64,000 nucleotides of DNA from Clostridiales bacterium (GTDB taxonomy: Bacteria > Bacillota > Clostridia > Peptostreptococcales > Anaerovoracaceae). The DNA is taken from contig CP042469.1 in the NCBI GenBank assembly GCA_015243575.1, positions 2,012,929 through 2,076,928 on the forward strand. The letters are read 5' to 3'. Positions 1-8,108 of this stretch are shown here, piece by piece. Each line of letters starts with the position of its first letter. Within the stretch, counting starts at the first letter, position 1. Below the pieces are notes generated by a model. The model did no database searches and was not told where the DNA came from. It saw only the letters and a list, made by a program, of their open reading frames with translations. Both the position numbers and the translations under genes were made by a program.

Positions 1-2
1 AT

Positions 3-182
3 GAAACAGAAGCCCTATTTTCCAGTGTTCAGAAGGCACTATTACCTCGAACTAAGCAAGAAGAGCAGAAAACTTGTGGATTAAAGCCACTGGGTAAGGG
101 GTATCTAACTACCAAACAGACGATGAATTTTTATGAGATCACCAATAAGTTACAAAAAATATTAATAAAAATCAATACATAA
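3..182 (+). CDS. 3' end of an unidentified gene cut by the window edge
   Basis: This frame stays open from the left edge for 59 codons and ends at TAA just before the next gene. The peptide is basic, with a Lys/Thr-rich tail ending in LQKILIKINT. I do not recognise a family; a transposase or helicase tail is possible but unsupported. A 27-codon ATG frame at position 1 overlaps it and looks less likely because it has no visible ribosome site inside the window. Confidence 0.4.
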   Translation, partial: ETEALFSSVQKALLPRTKQEEQKTCGLKPLGKGYLTTKQTMNFYEITNKLQKILIKINT

Positions 183-199
183 AAAAAGGAATATAAAAT

Positions 200-1198
200 A
201 TGTACTGTATCAACGAAAGCTATCAGGAAGATTTTTATGAATCCAATATCTACCGATTTTATTTCGGGGATCTGAATGTCGGTGTTATCGATATTGAAAC
301 TACAGGTCTAAGCCCAGATCGGAGCCAATGCATTCTGGGTGGTATCGTGCTGCCAGAGGAAAACGGAAAAAAGGCGTACCAGTTTTTAGCCGAATCCAAA
401 GAAGAGGAAGCAGAAGTTCTGCGTACTTACTTTCAGAAGTGGAAGGATCTTGACGTGGTCGTAAGTTATAACGGAGATCATTTTGACCTTCCCTTTTTAA
501 GCAGGCGAGCAAGATATAACCGCATTCCCCGAGAAGAGCTTCCGATTTTTCTCAGCATAGATCTATATCGAATCCTGGATCAGCATTCACCGTTCAGAAA
601 GATGCTTCCAAATTTAAAACAGAAAACTGTAGAAACGTTTCTGGGGCTTTGGTCAGACCGCAGCGACGAAATCTCCGGTAAAGAAAGTGTTGAATTGTAT
701 TATCGATATATGCGAACCGGTGACCCTCAGCTTCGTGACACAATCCTGCTTCACAACAGAGATGATCTGCTTCAGCTCTCCCGCCTGATCAAGGTATTTG
801 ACAAGCTGGATCTGCACAAGATCGCTTTTCATACCGGATTTGCTGTTTCGTCAGGAGAAAAAAGAGCCTATATTAAAAAGCTGGTGTTACAAAAAAACAT
901 TCTTACCGTTTCCGGGATACATAAAAATACGTCGCTGGACTATAGAAGCTACCATGAGAGCCACGAAGCGCTTTTTTCAGCTAAGCAGAAAGATTTTTCT
1001 GTTCGCGTGCCTTTAAAGAACATGAATGGCTATTATTGCGTGGATTTGGAGGATTTTCCGTTTCAACTTGGCGAATTGGAAAAACATCCCGGTTATCAAA
1101 GCGGCTATCTGCTGATCAGCAGCCAGGATGAAGTGAACTACGGAGAAACCAATCATCTTGCAAAACTAATTCTGCGCGAGATTCTCAAAGAGCTGTAG
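200..1198 (+). CDS. YprB-type RNase H-like 3'-5' exonuclease
   Basis: A 332-residue protein of the DnaQ-like exonuclease superfamily, YprB RNase H-like group. All three exonuclease motifs are visible: Exo I with D31 and E33 in VIDIETTGL, Exo II around 91-96 (NGDHFD), and Exo III around 185-189 (HNRDD). These acidic residues would hold two catalytic metal ions. Family knowledge suggests trimming of single-stranded nucleic acid; the substrate is unknown. The C-terminal ~130 residues show no domain I recognise. The start is supported by AAAGGAAT seven bases upstream. It is followed by a promoter-containing gap, so it is probably not cotranscribed with the next gene. Confidence 0.85.
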   Translation: MYCINESYQEDFYESNIYRFYFGDLNVGVIDIETTGLSPDRSQCILGGIVLPEENGKKAYQFLAESKEEEAEVLRTYFQKWKDLDVVVSYNGDHFDLPFLSRRARYNRIPREELPIFLSIDLYRILDQHSPFRKMLPNLKQKTVETFLGLWSDRSDEISGKESVELYYRYMRTGDPQLRDTILLHNRDDLLQLSRLIKVFDKLDLHKIAFHTGFAVSSGEKRAYIKKLVLQKNILTVSGIHKNTSLDYRSYHESHEALFSAKQKDFSVRVPLKNMNGYYCVDLEDFPFQLGELEKHPGYQSGYLLISSQDEVNYGETNHLAKLILREILKEL

Positions 1199-1297
1199 TA
1201 CGGCTTTTCCTGAAAGCAACATCCATAGAGGGGCTTCCTTTCTTCAGAAAAGATTCCTGCATAGAAAACTGTTTCCAAGCATAAATTGGTTGGTAAT

Positions 1298-1321
1298 TTG
1301 ACTGTCGATTTGTGTTATAAT
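1298..1321 (+). promoter_or_regulatory. Candidate extended -10 promoter
   Basis: TGTTATAAT at 1313-1321 is a good extended -10 element. A TTGACT lies at 1298-1303, but only 12 bases separate it from the TATAAT, so this start probably relies on the extended -10. It would serve the metallophosphoesterase gene through a leader of about 135 bases. Confidence 0.4.
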
Positions 1322-1380
1322 AATTGCACATACGAAACAAAATCCGATGGGTTTTGTACGAATGCAATTATTGTATCGGT

Positions 1381-1409
1381 GTGCAGCAAACCGGAGCTGC
1401 GGTTTGCAC
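1381..1409 (+). other. Leader hairpin
   Basis: CAAACCG and CGGTTTG pair, flanked by GTG and CAC, to give a compact stem-loop in the leader between the promoter and the metallophosphoesterase start. There is no T-tract, so it is not a terminator. Its role is unknown. Confidence 0.35.
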
Positions 1410-1463
1410 GGATGATAGAATAATCGCACATAATCTATTAAATATTAAAAGGAAACCAACGTT

Positions 1464-2429
1464 ATGAGAACCCGCGCAAGATTGGATTCTGTTTTTGAGA
1501 GGGCCTTTCCCGTGCCCTTTGACGATAATTCCAAATTTGTTTTTTTTGGCGATGTGCACAGAGGCGATGACAGCCTTTCTGATGAATTCGGGAGAAATCG
1601 CCATATCTACTACCATGCGCTGAATTATTATTATCAAAATGATTTTACTTATGTCGAGGTCGGTGACGGTGATGAGCTTTGGGAACATCCTCATTACGAA
1701 CATATCCGTTCCGCACACGTCTCAGTTTTTGAGCTTCTAAAGGGCTTTCACAAGTCCAACCGGCTGCTCATGCTCTTCGGCAATCATAACATGCAGCTGC
1801 GGGATCCAAAATATGTAAAGGAAAATCTATATCACATATACGACGAGTACTTGGATCTGAAGGAAGATCTGTTTCCCGGCCTCTATGTGCACGAAGCATT
1901 GCTAATGAAGCATCGTAACAGTGGTCAGGAGGTTTTCGTGGTCCACGGGCACCAGGGTGACCTGATCAATGACCAGCTTTGGAGAGTATCATACATTTTA
2001 ATACGCTACATATGGAAGTTCCTGCATGTCATGGGTGTAAAATATGCCGCAAGTCCAGCCAAAAACCGCACAAAAAGGCACAAGATTGAAAAGAGCTACA
2101 ATAAATGGAATGAGCAGCGTGATATTATGATTATCTGCGGCCATACCCACAGACCAAAATTTCCTTCTGCTGGTGAAACATCCTATTTTAATACCGGATG
2201 CTGCATTCATCCCCGGGGAATCACATGTCTTGAACTGATGTACGGAAAAATCATGCTGGTTTCTTGGAATATGCATAGTAAGAGGGATGGCACCGTTTAT
2301 ATTAAAAGAACCCTTGTCAAAGGACCTGAGCCCATTGCCAGCTTCGCATCCAATGAAAAGCGAAAAGAAGCAGTGAAAAAGCAGGCGAATGTAAAAAAGG
2401 CGTATCATATTTTTAGGAGCCTATTTTAA
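1464..2429 (+). CDS. Calcineurin-like metallophosphoesterase
   Basis: A 321-residue cytoplasmic protein with the full metallophosphoesterase signature in order: GDVH at 29-32, GDGDE at 67-71, GNHN at 106-109, a metal-ligand His near 161 in VVHGHQGD, and GHTH at 226-229. These residues would coordinate a dinuclear metal centre for phosphoester hydrolysis. The usual GNHD/E motif reads GNHN here, a common variant. The substrate cannot be told from sequence. The start has AAAGGAAA about eight bases upstream. It ends 17 bases before the chosen proA start, so the two are probably one operon, which is not a usual proA partner. Confidence 0.85.
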   Translation: MRTRARLDSVFERAFPVPFDDNSKFVFFGDVHRGDDSLSDEFGRNRHIYYHALNYYYQNDFTYVEVGDGDELWEHPHYEHIRSAHVSVFELLKGFHKSNRLLMLFGNHNMQLRDPKYVKENLYHIYDEYLDLKEDLFPGLYVHEALLMKHRNSGQEVFVVHGHQGDLINDQLWRVSYILIRYIWKFLHVMGVKYAASPAKNRTKRHKIEKSYNKWNEQRDIMIICGHTHRPKFPSAGETSYFNTGCCIHPRGITCLELMYGKIMLVSWNMHSKRDGTVYIKRTLVKGPEPIASFASNEKRKEAVKKQANVKKAYHIFRSLF

Positions 2430-2446
2430 TCAGAAGGAGAATGAAT

Positions 2447-3727
2447 ATGTCAAATATTATTGAAATCACGAGACAAATCAAGATCGACAGTACGCAGATG
2501 AGCCTTCTTGGGGGTGATCTCAGAAATCAGGCTCTTGCTGCGATTGCAACTGCCCTTGAAGAGAATAAAGAAAAAATCTTCGACGCGAATAAAATAGATC
2601 TGGATAAAGCAGCAAAAGCAGATCTTGCATCTCCCATTGTCAAGCGACTGAAATTTGACGAACATAAGCTGGCAGACGTAATCGCTGGCATCAATAGTCT
2701 GATCACATTAAAAGACCCTCTATGGAATAAACTCATGGAACGGGAGCTTGATACAGGGCTGACTCTGAGCAAGGTCACCTGCCCCATCGGCGTCATTGGT
2801 GTGATTTTTGAGTCAAGGCCCGATGCTCTTGTTCAAATCGCAACCCTTTGTCTGAAAAGCGGTAACTGCGCTATTCTCAAAGGAGGAAGCGAGGCTGCGC
2901 ACACCAATAAAGCTCTCTTTGAAGTCATATACTCTGCCGGAACCAACAGCGGAGTGCCGAAAGGGTTCCTTACTCTCATCGAGAACAGAGCGGAAATAGA
3001 TGAGCTGCTGAAATGCCATGAAGCCATTGATCTTCTGATTCCCAGAGGCTCCAATGAATTCGTTCAATACATCATGTCCAACTCCAAGATCCCCGTAATG
3101 GGTCATGCAGACGGTGTTTGCCATATCTACGTTGATGAAGCAGCCGACATTAAAAAGGCAATCCCAATTATTGTGGATGCAAAAACCCAGTATGTTGCTG
3201 CCTGTAATACTGTGGAAACGCTGTTGGTTCACAAAGAGAAGGCTGGGGAATTGCTCCCGCTGCTGAAAGCTGCTTTTGACGAAAAACTAGTAACCATCAG
3301 AGGCTGTCAGAAAACCAGGGAAATCATCTCCTGCGAAGCTGCTGCAGATGTAGATTTTGATACGGAATATCTGGACTATATCATCTCTATTAAATTGGTT
3401 GACGGCATCGATGAGGCAATCTCCCATATTAACCGATATGGTTCTCACCATACGGACAGCATTATTACAGAGGATGCCGCTGCAGCAGAAAAATTTATGC
3501 TCTTGGTTGATTCAGCAGGCGTATATCAAAACTGTTCCACCAGATTTGCGGACGGCTTCCGTTACGGCTTTGGCGCAGAGGTTGGCATCAGTACCGGAAA
3601 GCTGCATGCCAGGGGTCCTGTAGGTTTGGATGGTCTTGTTACCTACAAATTTAAACTATATGGAAACGGCCAGGTAGTTGCTGATTATGCAGATGGAAGA
3701 AGCTCTTTTCACTTTAAAGATCTTTAA
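2447..3727 (+). CDS. proA: Gamma-glutamyl phosphate reductase
   Basis: A 426-residue member of the aldehyde dehydrogenase superfamily that reduces gamma-glutamyl phosphate to glutamate-5-semialdehyde with NADPH, the second step of proline synthesis. Family hallmarks are the VIGVIFESRPD stretch near the N-terminus, the LIPRGSNEFV segment, the TQYVAACNTVETLLVH active-site region with its Cys, and the C-terminal GAEVGISTGKLHARGP motif. The length is normal. I chose the ATG at 2447 because AAGGAG lies seven bases upstream; the ATG at 2441 is only one base from it. proB, the usual partner, is not adjacent or elsewhere in the window. A terminator follows. Confidence 0.95.
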   Translation: MSNIIEITRQIKIDSTQMSLLGGDLRNQALAAIATALEENKEKIFDANKIDLDKAAKADLASPIVKRLKFDEHKLADVIAGINSLITLKDPLWNKLMERELDTGLTLSKVTCPIGVIGVIFESRPDALVQIATLCLKSGNCAILKGGSEAAHTNKALFEVIYSAGTNSGVPKGFLTLIENRAEIDELLKCHEAIDLLIPRGSNEFVQYIMSNSKIPVMGHADGVCHIYVDEAADIKKAIPIIVDAKTQYVAACNTVETLLVHKEKAGELLPLLKAAFDEKLVTIRGCQKTREIISCEAAADVDFDTEYLDYIISIKLVDGIDEAISHINRYGSHHTDSIITEDAAAAEKFMLLVDSAGVYQNCSTRFADGFRYGFGAEVGISTGKLHARGPVGLDGLVTYKFKLYGNGQVVADYADGRSSFHFKDL

Positions 3728-3753
3728 TCGTATTCTGAATTAAATAAAATACA

Positions 3754-3817
3754 AAACCCCTCGCTTCGAGTTGTAGATGAAGTACGCATCTCCAGCTTTA
3801 CAGCGAAGGGTTTTTTT
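3754..3817 (+). terminator. Rho-independent terminator after proA
   Basis: AACCCCTCGCT pairs with AGCGAAGGGTT around an inner hairpin (AGATG..CATCT), followed by seven T residues. Confidence 0.75.
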
Positions 3818-3853
3818 ATGATACCAGCTTTCCTCACCGGAATCGGATTTTTC

Positions 3854-4279
3854 TCACCGGATTCCCTGATGGTTCACAACGTATTCCCTGATGGTTCTCA
3901 CCGCATTGTCAAGATGTATGCTGAGAGGAACCTCTTCTACACTGACCACATGTATATTGCAGCGGTTGATGGGAAGGAGTACCTTATATGCACGGCTTTC
4001 ACCGATGGCTTGTGCCATTTTGGGGCTCAATTCCCCCATCATAGAATTCGCATTAATAATAGCAATCACGCCCACCACAACATCTACGGATTTCATATTG
4101 TGTGCGATGGCATTCTCTCCAGTGGCGCCATCGTCTGCCCCTGCCCGCAGCATCTGTCCTGTTGCGGCCGAGTTTGTCCCCAAAGCCAAAATCTCAACAT
4201 TGGGTAATGCAGCCTTTAATTTTTCAACGATTGCACGGCCAATCCCGCCGCCCTGCCCGTCTACCACAGCTATTCTCAT
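3854..4279 (-). CDS. DUF3842 family protein
   Basis: A 141-residue protein that starts MRIAVVDGQGGGIG, the glycine-rich nucleotide-binding-like N-terminus typical of DUF3842. The remainder alternates short strands and helices (EILALGTNS, VDVVVGVIAIIN), as expected of a small Rossmann-like fold. The function of the family is not known. It reads opposite to its neighbours and stands alone. A GAGG ribosome site precedes the ATG. The 3' end lies in a short repetitive tract: a 15-base segment occurs twice, 23 bases apart, so the last residues may have been altered by a slipped duplication. Confidence 0.75.
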   Translation of the reverse strand: MRIAVVDGQGGGIGRAIVEKLKAALPNVEILALGTNSAATGQMLRAGADDGATGENAIAHNMKSVDVVVGVIAIINANSMMGELSPKMAQAIGESRAYKVLLPINRCNIHVVSVEEVPLSIHLDNAVRTIREYVVNHQGIR

Positions 4280-4468
4280 AAATCAACCTCGTCTTTCTAG
4301 TACATCGTATTCTAAATAATTGTTAGAAACTGCAGGATAAATTTAATTTTAATACGCTGTACTATATGAAATTATTATATTGGATGATTTGCTAAAAATC
4401 AATCTTTAGGGCAGTAAAACCGACTGATTCTGGACTTTTTTACCGTTCCATGCTATTCTGATACTGAA

Positions 4469-4545
4469 TTCAAGGCATTTTCAATCTCATTTTAATCGTT
4501 TTTTAATTTTCGTTAAAGGAGCTTTGAAGGTTTGTTTCTTATAAT
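4469..4545 (+). promoter_or_regulatory. Six 11-bp-phased operator repeats plus -10
   Basis: Six hexamers start exactly 11 bases apart: TTCAAG 4469, TTCAAT 4480, TTTAAT 4491, TTTAAT 4502, TTAAAG 4513, TTGAAG 4524. They share TTnAA(T/G). TATAAT follows at 4540-4545 with no properly spaced -35, as expected of an activator-dependent promoter. Direct repeats with an 11-bp period are the known binding pattern of OmpR/PhoB-family response regulators, and such a regulator is encoded 640 bp downstream. The simplest reading is autoactivation. The surrounding 4280-4579 gap also separates the divergent DUF3842 gene; nothing else is evident in it. Confidence 0.65.
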
Positions 4546-4579
4546 AAAACCATAATCAATCATATAGGAGGATAAAATT

Positions 4580-5134
4580 ATGGTAACTTTAGAACAAGTA
4601 GAAAAGCTTCGTGAATATGCGGATATATCCTATGATGAAGCAAAAGCAGCCCTGGAAAACACAGGTGGAGATATTCTTCAAGCGTTGATCGATCTGGAAC
4701 GGCAAGGCAAAGTAAAGCCACCCCAGGGCGGCGGCCAGTATCGTTCGGGAAGCAGTGCAATTGTATGCAGCCAGCAGACCGAAGAAAGCAGCTACAATAA
4801 CAGTCAGTCGTCCCACAGCACCGGAGAAAAGTCGGCATTCAACAAAAACATGAGACGTTTTTTTGCCTGGATGGGAGATGTGCTTCACAAAGGTAATGTA
4901 AATTCCTTTGTGGTAGAAAAAGACGGTAATTCTGTCATGAGACTTCCCATCTCCGTTTTAGTTCTCCTGCTTCTATTTGCATTCTGGGTGGTGGTACCGC
5001 TTCTGGTAGTCGGCATGTTCTTTGGCTTCCGTTATCTCATCACAGGTCCGGATATCAAGGGCAGCCGCGTCAACGATGCCATGAACAGCGTGGCTGACGC
5101 AGCAGAAGAAATCAAAAAAGATATTAAAAATTAG
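4580..5134 (+). CDS. DUF4342 membrane protein with UBA-like N-terminus
   Basis: A 184-residue protein. Residues 3-42 resemble the UBA-like three-helix domain of bacterial EF-Ts (TLEQVEKLREY..SYDEAKAALENTGGDI). A Ser/Gln-rich linker follows at about 55-85. A DUF4342 region covers roughly 88-165 and includes a transmembrane segment (ISVLVLLLLFAFWVVVPLLV). The C-terminus is a charged amphipathic helix. Start supported by TAGGAGG. It is first in an operon with a response regulator (33 bases downstream) and a histidine kinase, behind phased operator repeats, so it is probably a membrane component of an envelope-sensing circuit. The biochemical role is unknown. Confidence 0.8.
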   Translation: MVTLEQVEKLREYADISYDEAKAALENTGGDILQALIDLERQGKVKPPQGGGQYRSGSSAIVCSQQTEESSYNNSQSSHSTGEKSAFNKNMRRFFAWMGDVLHKGNVNSFVVEKDGNSVMRLPISVLVLLLLFAFWVVVPLLVVGMFFGFRYLITGPDIKGSRVNDAMNSVADAAEEIKKDIKN

Positions 5135-5167
5135 CCGGAGAAAAGCCGGCCATAATGGAGGGCATTT

Positions 5168-5860
5168 ATGCAGGAACGAATATTGATCGTGGAAGACGAA
5201 GAAAAACTGGCGCGGTTCATCGAGCTGGAGCTCAACTTTGAAGGGTATGTGGTGGAAAAGGCTGCCGACGGCAGGACTGGCCTCTCAATGGCCCAATCAA
5301 AGGAGTATGATCTGATTGCACTGGATGTTATGCTTCCTGGCCTTAACGGTTTTGAAGTGCTCAGAAGAATCCGCCAGACCTCTTCCGTTCCGGTCATCCT
5401 GCTGACTGCCCGAGACGATACCATGGACAAAGTTGCAGGGCTTGACGGAGGTGCCAATGATTATATCACAAAGCCCTTTGCCATCGAAGAACTGCTTGCC
5501 AGAATCCGTGCAGTATTAAGAAATTCAGGCGCGGCCAAAGAAAGCGTCAAAGCAGCGGAACATACCATCACAGCAGGGGATCTCAAGTTGAATTTAGACA
5601 GCAGAGAAGTCTGGGTTGGAACTACACCGGTGGATTTGACAAAAAAGGAATTTGATCTTCTGGCTTATCTCGTACAGAATAAAGGTCTGGTCATGAGCCG
5701 GGATCGTCTGCTTGACAGTGTTTGGGGCTATGATTTTGTCGGAGAAACCAATGCCATCGATGTATATATCCGCTATCTCCGTGCTAAAATCGAAGAGCCC
5801 TTTGGCTTAAAAATAATTCAGACCATACGAGGAGTAGGATATATTATCCGTGAACAGTGA
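5168..5860 (+). CDS. OmpR/PhoB-family response regulator
   Basis: A 230-residue two-domain regulator. The receiver domain (1-115) has the acidic pair in VEDEE, phospho-acceptor D53 in ALDVMLPG and K102 in TKPF. The C-terminal winged-helix domain (about 130-228) has the usual DLTKKEFDLLAYL and GVGYIIR elements. It would be phosphorylated by the kinase encoded immediately downstream, whose GTG start overlaps this gene's end by 11 bases. The ribosome site GGAGGG lies five bases before the ATG. The six 11-bp repeats upstream of the operon are its likely binding sites (inference). Confidence 0.93.
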   Translation: MQERILIVEDEEKLARFIELELNFEGYVVEKAADGRTGLSMAQSKEYDLIALDVMLPGLNGFEVLRRIRQTSSVPVILLTARDDTMDKVAGLDGGANDYITKPFAIEELLARIRAVLRNSGAAKESVKAAEHTITAGDLKLNLDSREVWVGTTPVDLTKKEFDLLAYLVQNKGLVMSRDRLLDSVWGYDFVGETNAIDVYIRYLRAKIEEPFGLKIIQTIRGVGYIIREQ

Positions 5861-7382
5861 TATGGAAGATCAAAAAAACAGTGGCGGCAATTCGGCAAAC
5901 GACAAAAATGCTGATCCCAGCCCATCCGGTAGAAATCAAGCAAACGGCAATGCAGCAGAAAGCACTGGCAGAGCTAGCTTCTCTCTTGTAATGAAGCTGA
6001 ATCTGCACACAATTTTATATACATTTGGGGTATTGTTAACGGTAAATATTGTGCTTTGTCTTGCTGTAATGTCTCTCACTCTATGGAAAGCGGAGGATCG
6101 TACTGCCGCTTTGATGGAGGAATTTTCTCCCCGGGATACTACAGTAATGGAATTTAGATTTGTACCCGCCGATCCGGACTCGGCGGGTATCCGTCTCTTG
6201 AACGAGGTAAACAGGTTTACTCCCCTTTCGAATTATCAGGTTACTCGATGGATTTGGTTTGATACAACCACCAAACATCCTCTGAAAACTTTGAAATACA
6301 GGATGGTTTTTGAGCAGGAAAAGACTGCTGTAATCTACCCTATCGGTATGATTTTAGCAGACTACCTAAGACTTTTATACGCCTTGCTGATTTTGGAAGC
6401 CCTGATTCTGTTAACCGGAATCGCTAAGGGACGGCGCGAAATACGAAGAATTCTCAGACCTCTGCTTGTTATGACCAAACAGGCACAAAACCTCAGCGCA
6501 TCAGCTGCAGGAGATTTGCAGGCCAATGAAATGAAACGGCTTAGAGAACTGGCCGGAACAATCAGCAATATCGACGCAACAAAGCTGGATAAACGTCTTT
6601 CAGTAGATGGCACGCAAAATGAACTAAAGGATTTGGCCAACGCCATTAACAGTATGCTGAACCGTATCGATGAAGCATATCGTTCGCAAGTACGCTTTGT
6701 TTCTGACGCATCCCATGAACTTAGAACTCCTATTTCAGTGATACAGGGCTATGCAAATCTGTTGGATCGCTGGGGAAAAAATGATCAGGCAACACTTCAG
6801 GAAGCCATCGATGCCATTAAGAGTGAAGCGGAGAGCATGAAGGATTTGATTGAGCAATTACTCTTCCTTGCACGGGGAGACAATGAAACCCTTCATCTCG
6901 ACCTTGAAGTCTTTAATTGTTCTGAAATGATAGAAGAGATATTCAAGGAGACACAGCTGATCGATACTCTGCATACGTTCCGCATGAAAAATGACACATT
7001 AGCTTTTGTCAATGCAGACCGTCAGCTCCTGAAGCAGGCGATGCGGATACTCATTGAAAATAGTATTAAATATACTCCTGCAAACGGAGAAATCGTCGTA
7101 TCAATCGCAGATGATTTGGATTTGATAAGAATTTCAGTACAAGATAACGGAATCGGCATTGATCCGGAAAATCTCCCCTATATCTTTGACCGTTTCTACA
7201 GGTCTGATGAATCTCGTGCCAGAAAAACCGGGGGATCCGGCCTTGGTCTTGCTATTATGAAATGGATCATCGATCGTCACGGCGGTACCATCGAGGTTAT
7301 CAGCCGTAAGGATATCGGTACCAGAACCACAATCTTGCTCCCCAAGGTTACATTACAAGATTCATTTGAGCAGACTCCATAA
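5850..7382 (+). CDS. Sensor histidine kinase
   Basis: A 510-residue membrane kinase. It has a polar Asn/Gly/Ser-rich cytoplasmic leader (1-45), TM1 about 53-79, a short extracytoplasmic loop (80-163), TM2 about 167-191, a HAMP-like linker, a HisKA domain with H288 in SDASHELRTP, and a HATPase domain with N, G1 (DNGIGI) and G2 (GGSGLGL) boxes. It would phosphorylate the adjacent response regulator. The start is uncertain: GTG at 5850 overlaps the regulator gene, and an in-frame ATG lies at 5862; both are downstream of AGGAG at 5830. The small sensory loop suits intramembrane or envelope-stress sensing. Confidence 0.9.
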   Translation: MNSDMEDQKNSGGNSANDKNADPSPSGRNQANGNAAESTGRASFSLVMKLNLHTILYTFGVLLTVNIVLCLAVMSLTLWKAEDRTAALMEEFSPRDTTVMEFRFVPADPDSAGIRLLNEVNRFTPLSNYQVTRWIWFDTTTKHPLKTLKYRMVFEQEKTAVIYPIGMILADYLRLLYALLILEALILLTGIAKGRREIRRILRPLLVMTKQAQNLSASAAGDLQANEMKRLRELAGTISNIDATKLDKRLSVDGTQNELKDLANAINSMLNRIDEAYRSQVRFVSDASHELRTPISVIQGYANLLDRWGKNDQATLQEAIDAIKSEAESMKDLIEQLLFLARGDNETLHLDLEVFNCSEMIEEIFKETQLIDTLHTFRMKNDTLAFVNADRQLLKQAMRILIENSIKYTPANGEIVVSIADDLDLIRISVQDNGIGIDPENLPYIFDRFYRSDESRARKTGGSGLGLAIMKWIIDRHGGTIEVISRKDIGTRTTILLPKVTLQDSFEQTP

Positions 7383-7400
7383 CAGGGGCCTGCTCTTTTT
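7368..7400 (+). terminator. Terminator of the DUF4342 two-component operon
   Basis: GAGCAG, inside the last codons of the kinase gene, pairs with CTGCTC at 7390-7395, followed by five or more T. Confidence 0.65.
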
Positions 7401-7477
7401 CAATGTCATGTAATATTTTTTTCTGTATCGAGTATTTTGCTCTTTTTCTATGTTTACTGATTCTTCACTTTTTTCTG

Positions 7478-7506
7478 TTGACAACCCTTGTTGTGGATGC
7501 TATAGT
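7478..7506 (+). promoter_or_regulatory. Strong sigma-A promoter of the DUF2325 gene
   Basis: TTGACA at 7478-7483, 17-base spacer, TATAGT at 7501-7506. Transcription should start near 7513, immediately before the first inverted repeat. Confidence 0.8.
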
Positions 7507-7515
7507 GAAACCATT

Positions 7516-7569
7516 ATAGTTAGTTAATCCTAACTATTTATTTGGAGATTTGGTTAGTTATGCCTAACC
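7516..7569 (+). promoter_or_regulatory. Two tandem inverted-repeat operators
   Basis: ATAGTTAG-N6-CTAACTAT at 7516-7537 and GGTTAG-N6-CTAACC at 7552-7569 share the core GTTAG-N6-CTAAC. Their centres are 34 bp apart, about three helical turns. Placed just after the expected start site, they would suit a repressor. The TTAG/CTAA half-sites recall DtxR-family metal repressor sites, but the spacer differs from the IdeR/DtxR consensus, so the regulator is not identified. Confidence 0.6.
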
Positions 7570-7629
7570 GCGATCCGTATCATAAATCTATGCAGAATCA
7601 AACATTAAATATTGAAAACGGAGGTTAAT

Positions 7630-7944
7630 ATGAGTATCGTAATTATCGGGGGACACGACAGAATGGTCTGTACTTACAAAGAAATATGCAAGAAATACAA
7701 ATGTAAGCCAAAAGTATTTACACAGATGCCCTCAAACATGAAAAACTTGATTGGAAATCCTGACCTATTGGTACTTTTCACAAATACAGTGTCTCACAAA
7801 ATGGTTGAGAATGCGGTGAAAGCGGGTGAAAGAAGCGGAGCTAAGATCGTTCGTTCTCACAGCAGCAGTGCTTGTGCTCTAAAAAGCATCCTTGACGAGC
7901 ATCTCTGCACCAATTGCGGCATGTGTCCTAATACGGTAAATTAA
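7630..7944 (+). CDS. DUF2325 family Cys-rich protein
   Basis: A 104-residue protein with the DUF2325 pattern: an N-terminal IVIIGGHDR strand-turn, a central FTNTVSHKMVENA helix, and RSHSSSACAL. It contains seven Cys (14, 20, 25, 82, 93, 96, 99); the CTNCGMCP tail at 93-100 could bind metal or a cluster. Family function is unknown; relatives are often found near iron-uptake genes. The start is the ATG at 7630, with GGAGG five bases upstream; a TTG further upstream has no ribosome site. The tandem operators before it suggest tight, possibly metal-dependent control (inference). Confidence 0.8.
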   Translation: MSIVIIGGHDRMVCTYKEICKKYKCKPKVFTQMPSNMKNLIGNPDLLVLFTNTVSHKMVENAVKAGERSGAKIVRSHSSSACALKSILDEHLCTNCGMCPNTVN

Positions 7945-8013
7945 ATGATAATAATTTCTAACTTAAACTAAAATAATGATCCCTTCTCAGTCACTGATAA
8001 CTTTCCATTCACT

Positions 8014-8041
8014 TTGACATTTAAAAAAAGCGTGTTATAAT
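8014..8041 (+). promoter_or_regulatory. Sigma-A promoter of the trans-sulfuration gene
   Basis: TTGACA at 8014-8019, 16-base spacer, extended -10 TGTTATAAT ending at 8041. Confidence 0.8.
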
Positions 8042-8108
8042 GATAGCATTACACGCAAAACATATAGGTTTACTATGGAATATATGCATTTTAAGGAGGC
8101 GATCAATT

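Noticed and set aside
3818-4319. Plus-strand frames over the DUF3842 gene
   Set aside because: Cys/His-rich antisense shadows of a gene with a clear family N-terminus.
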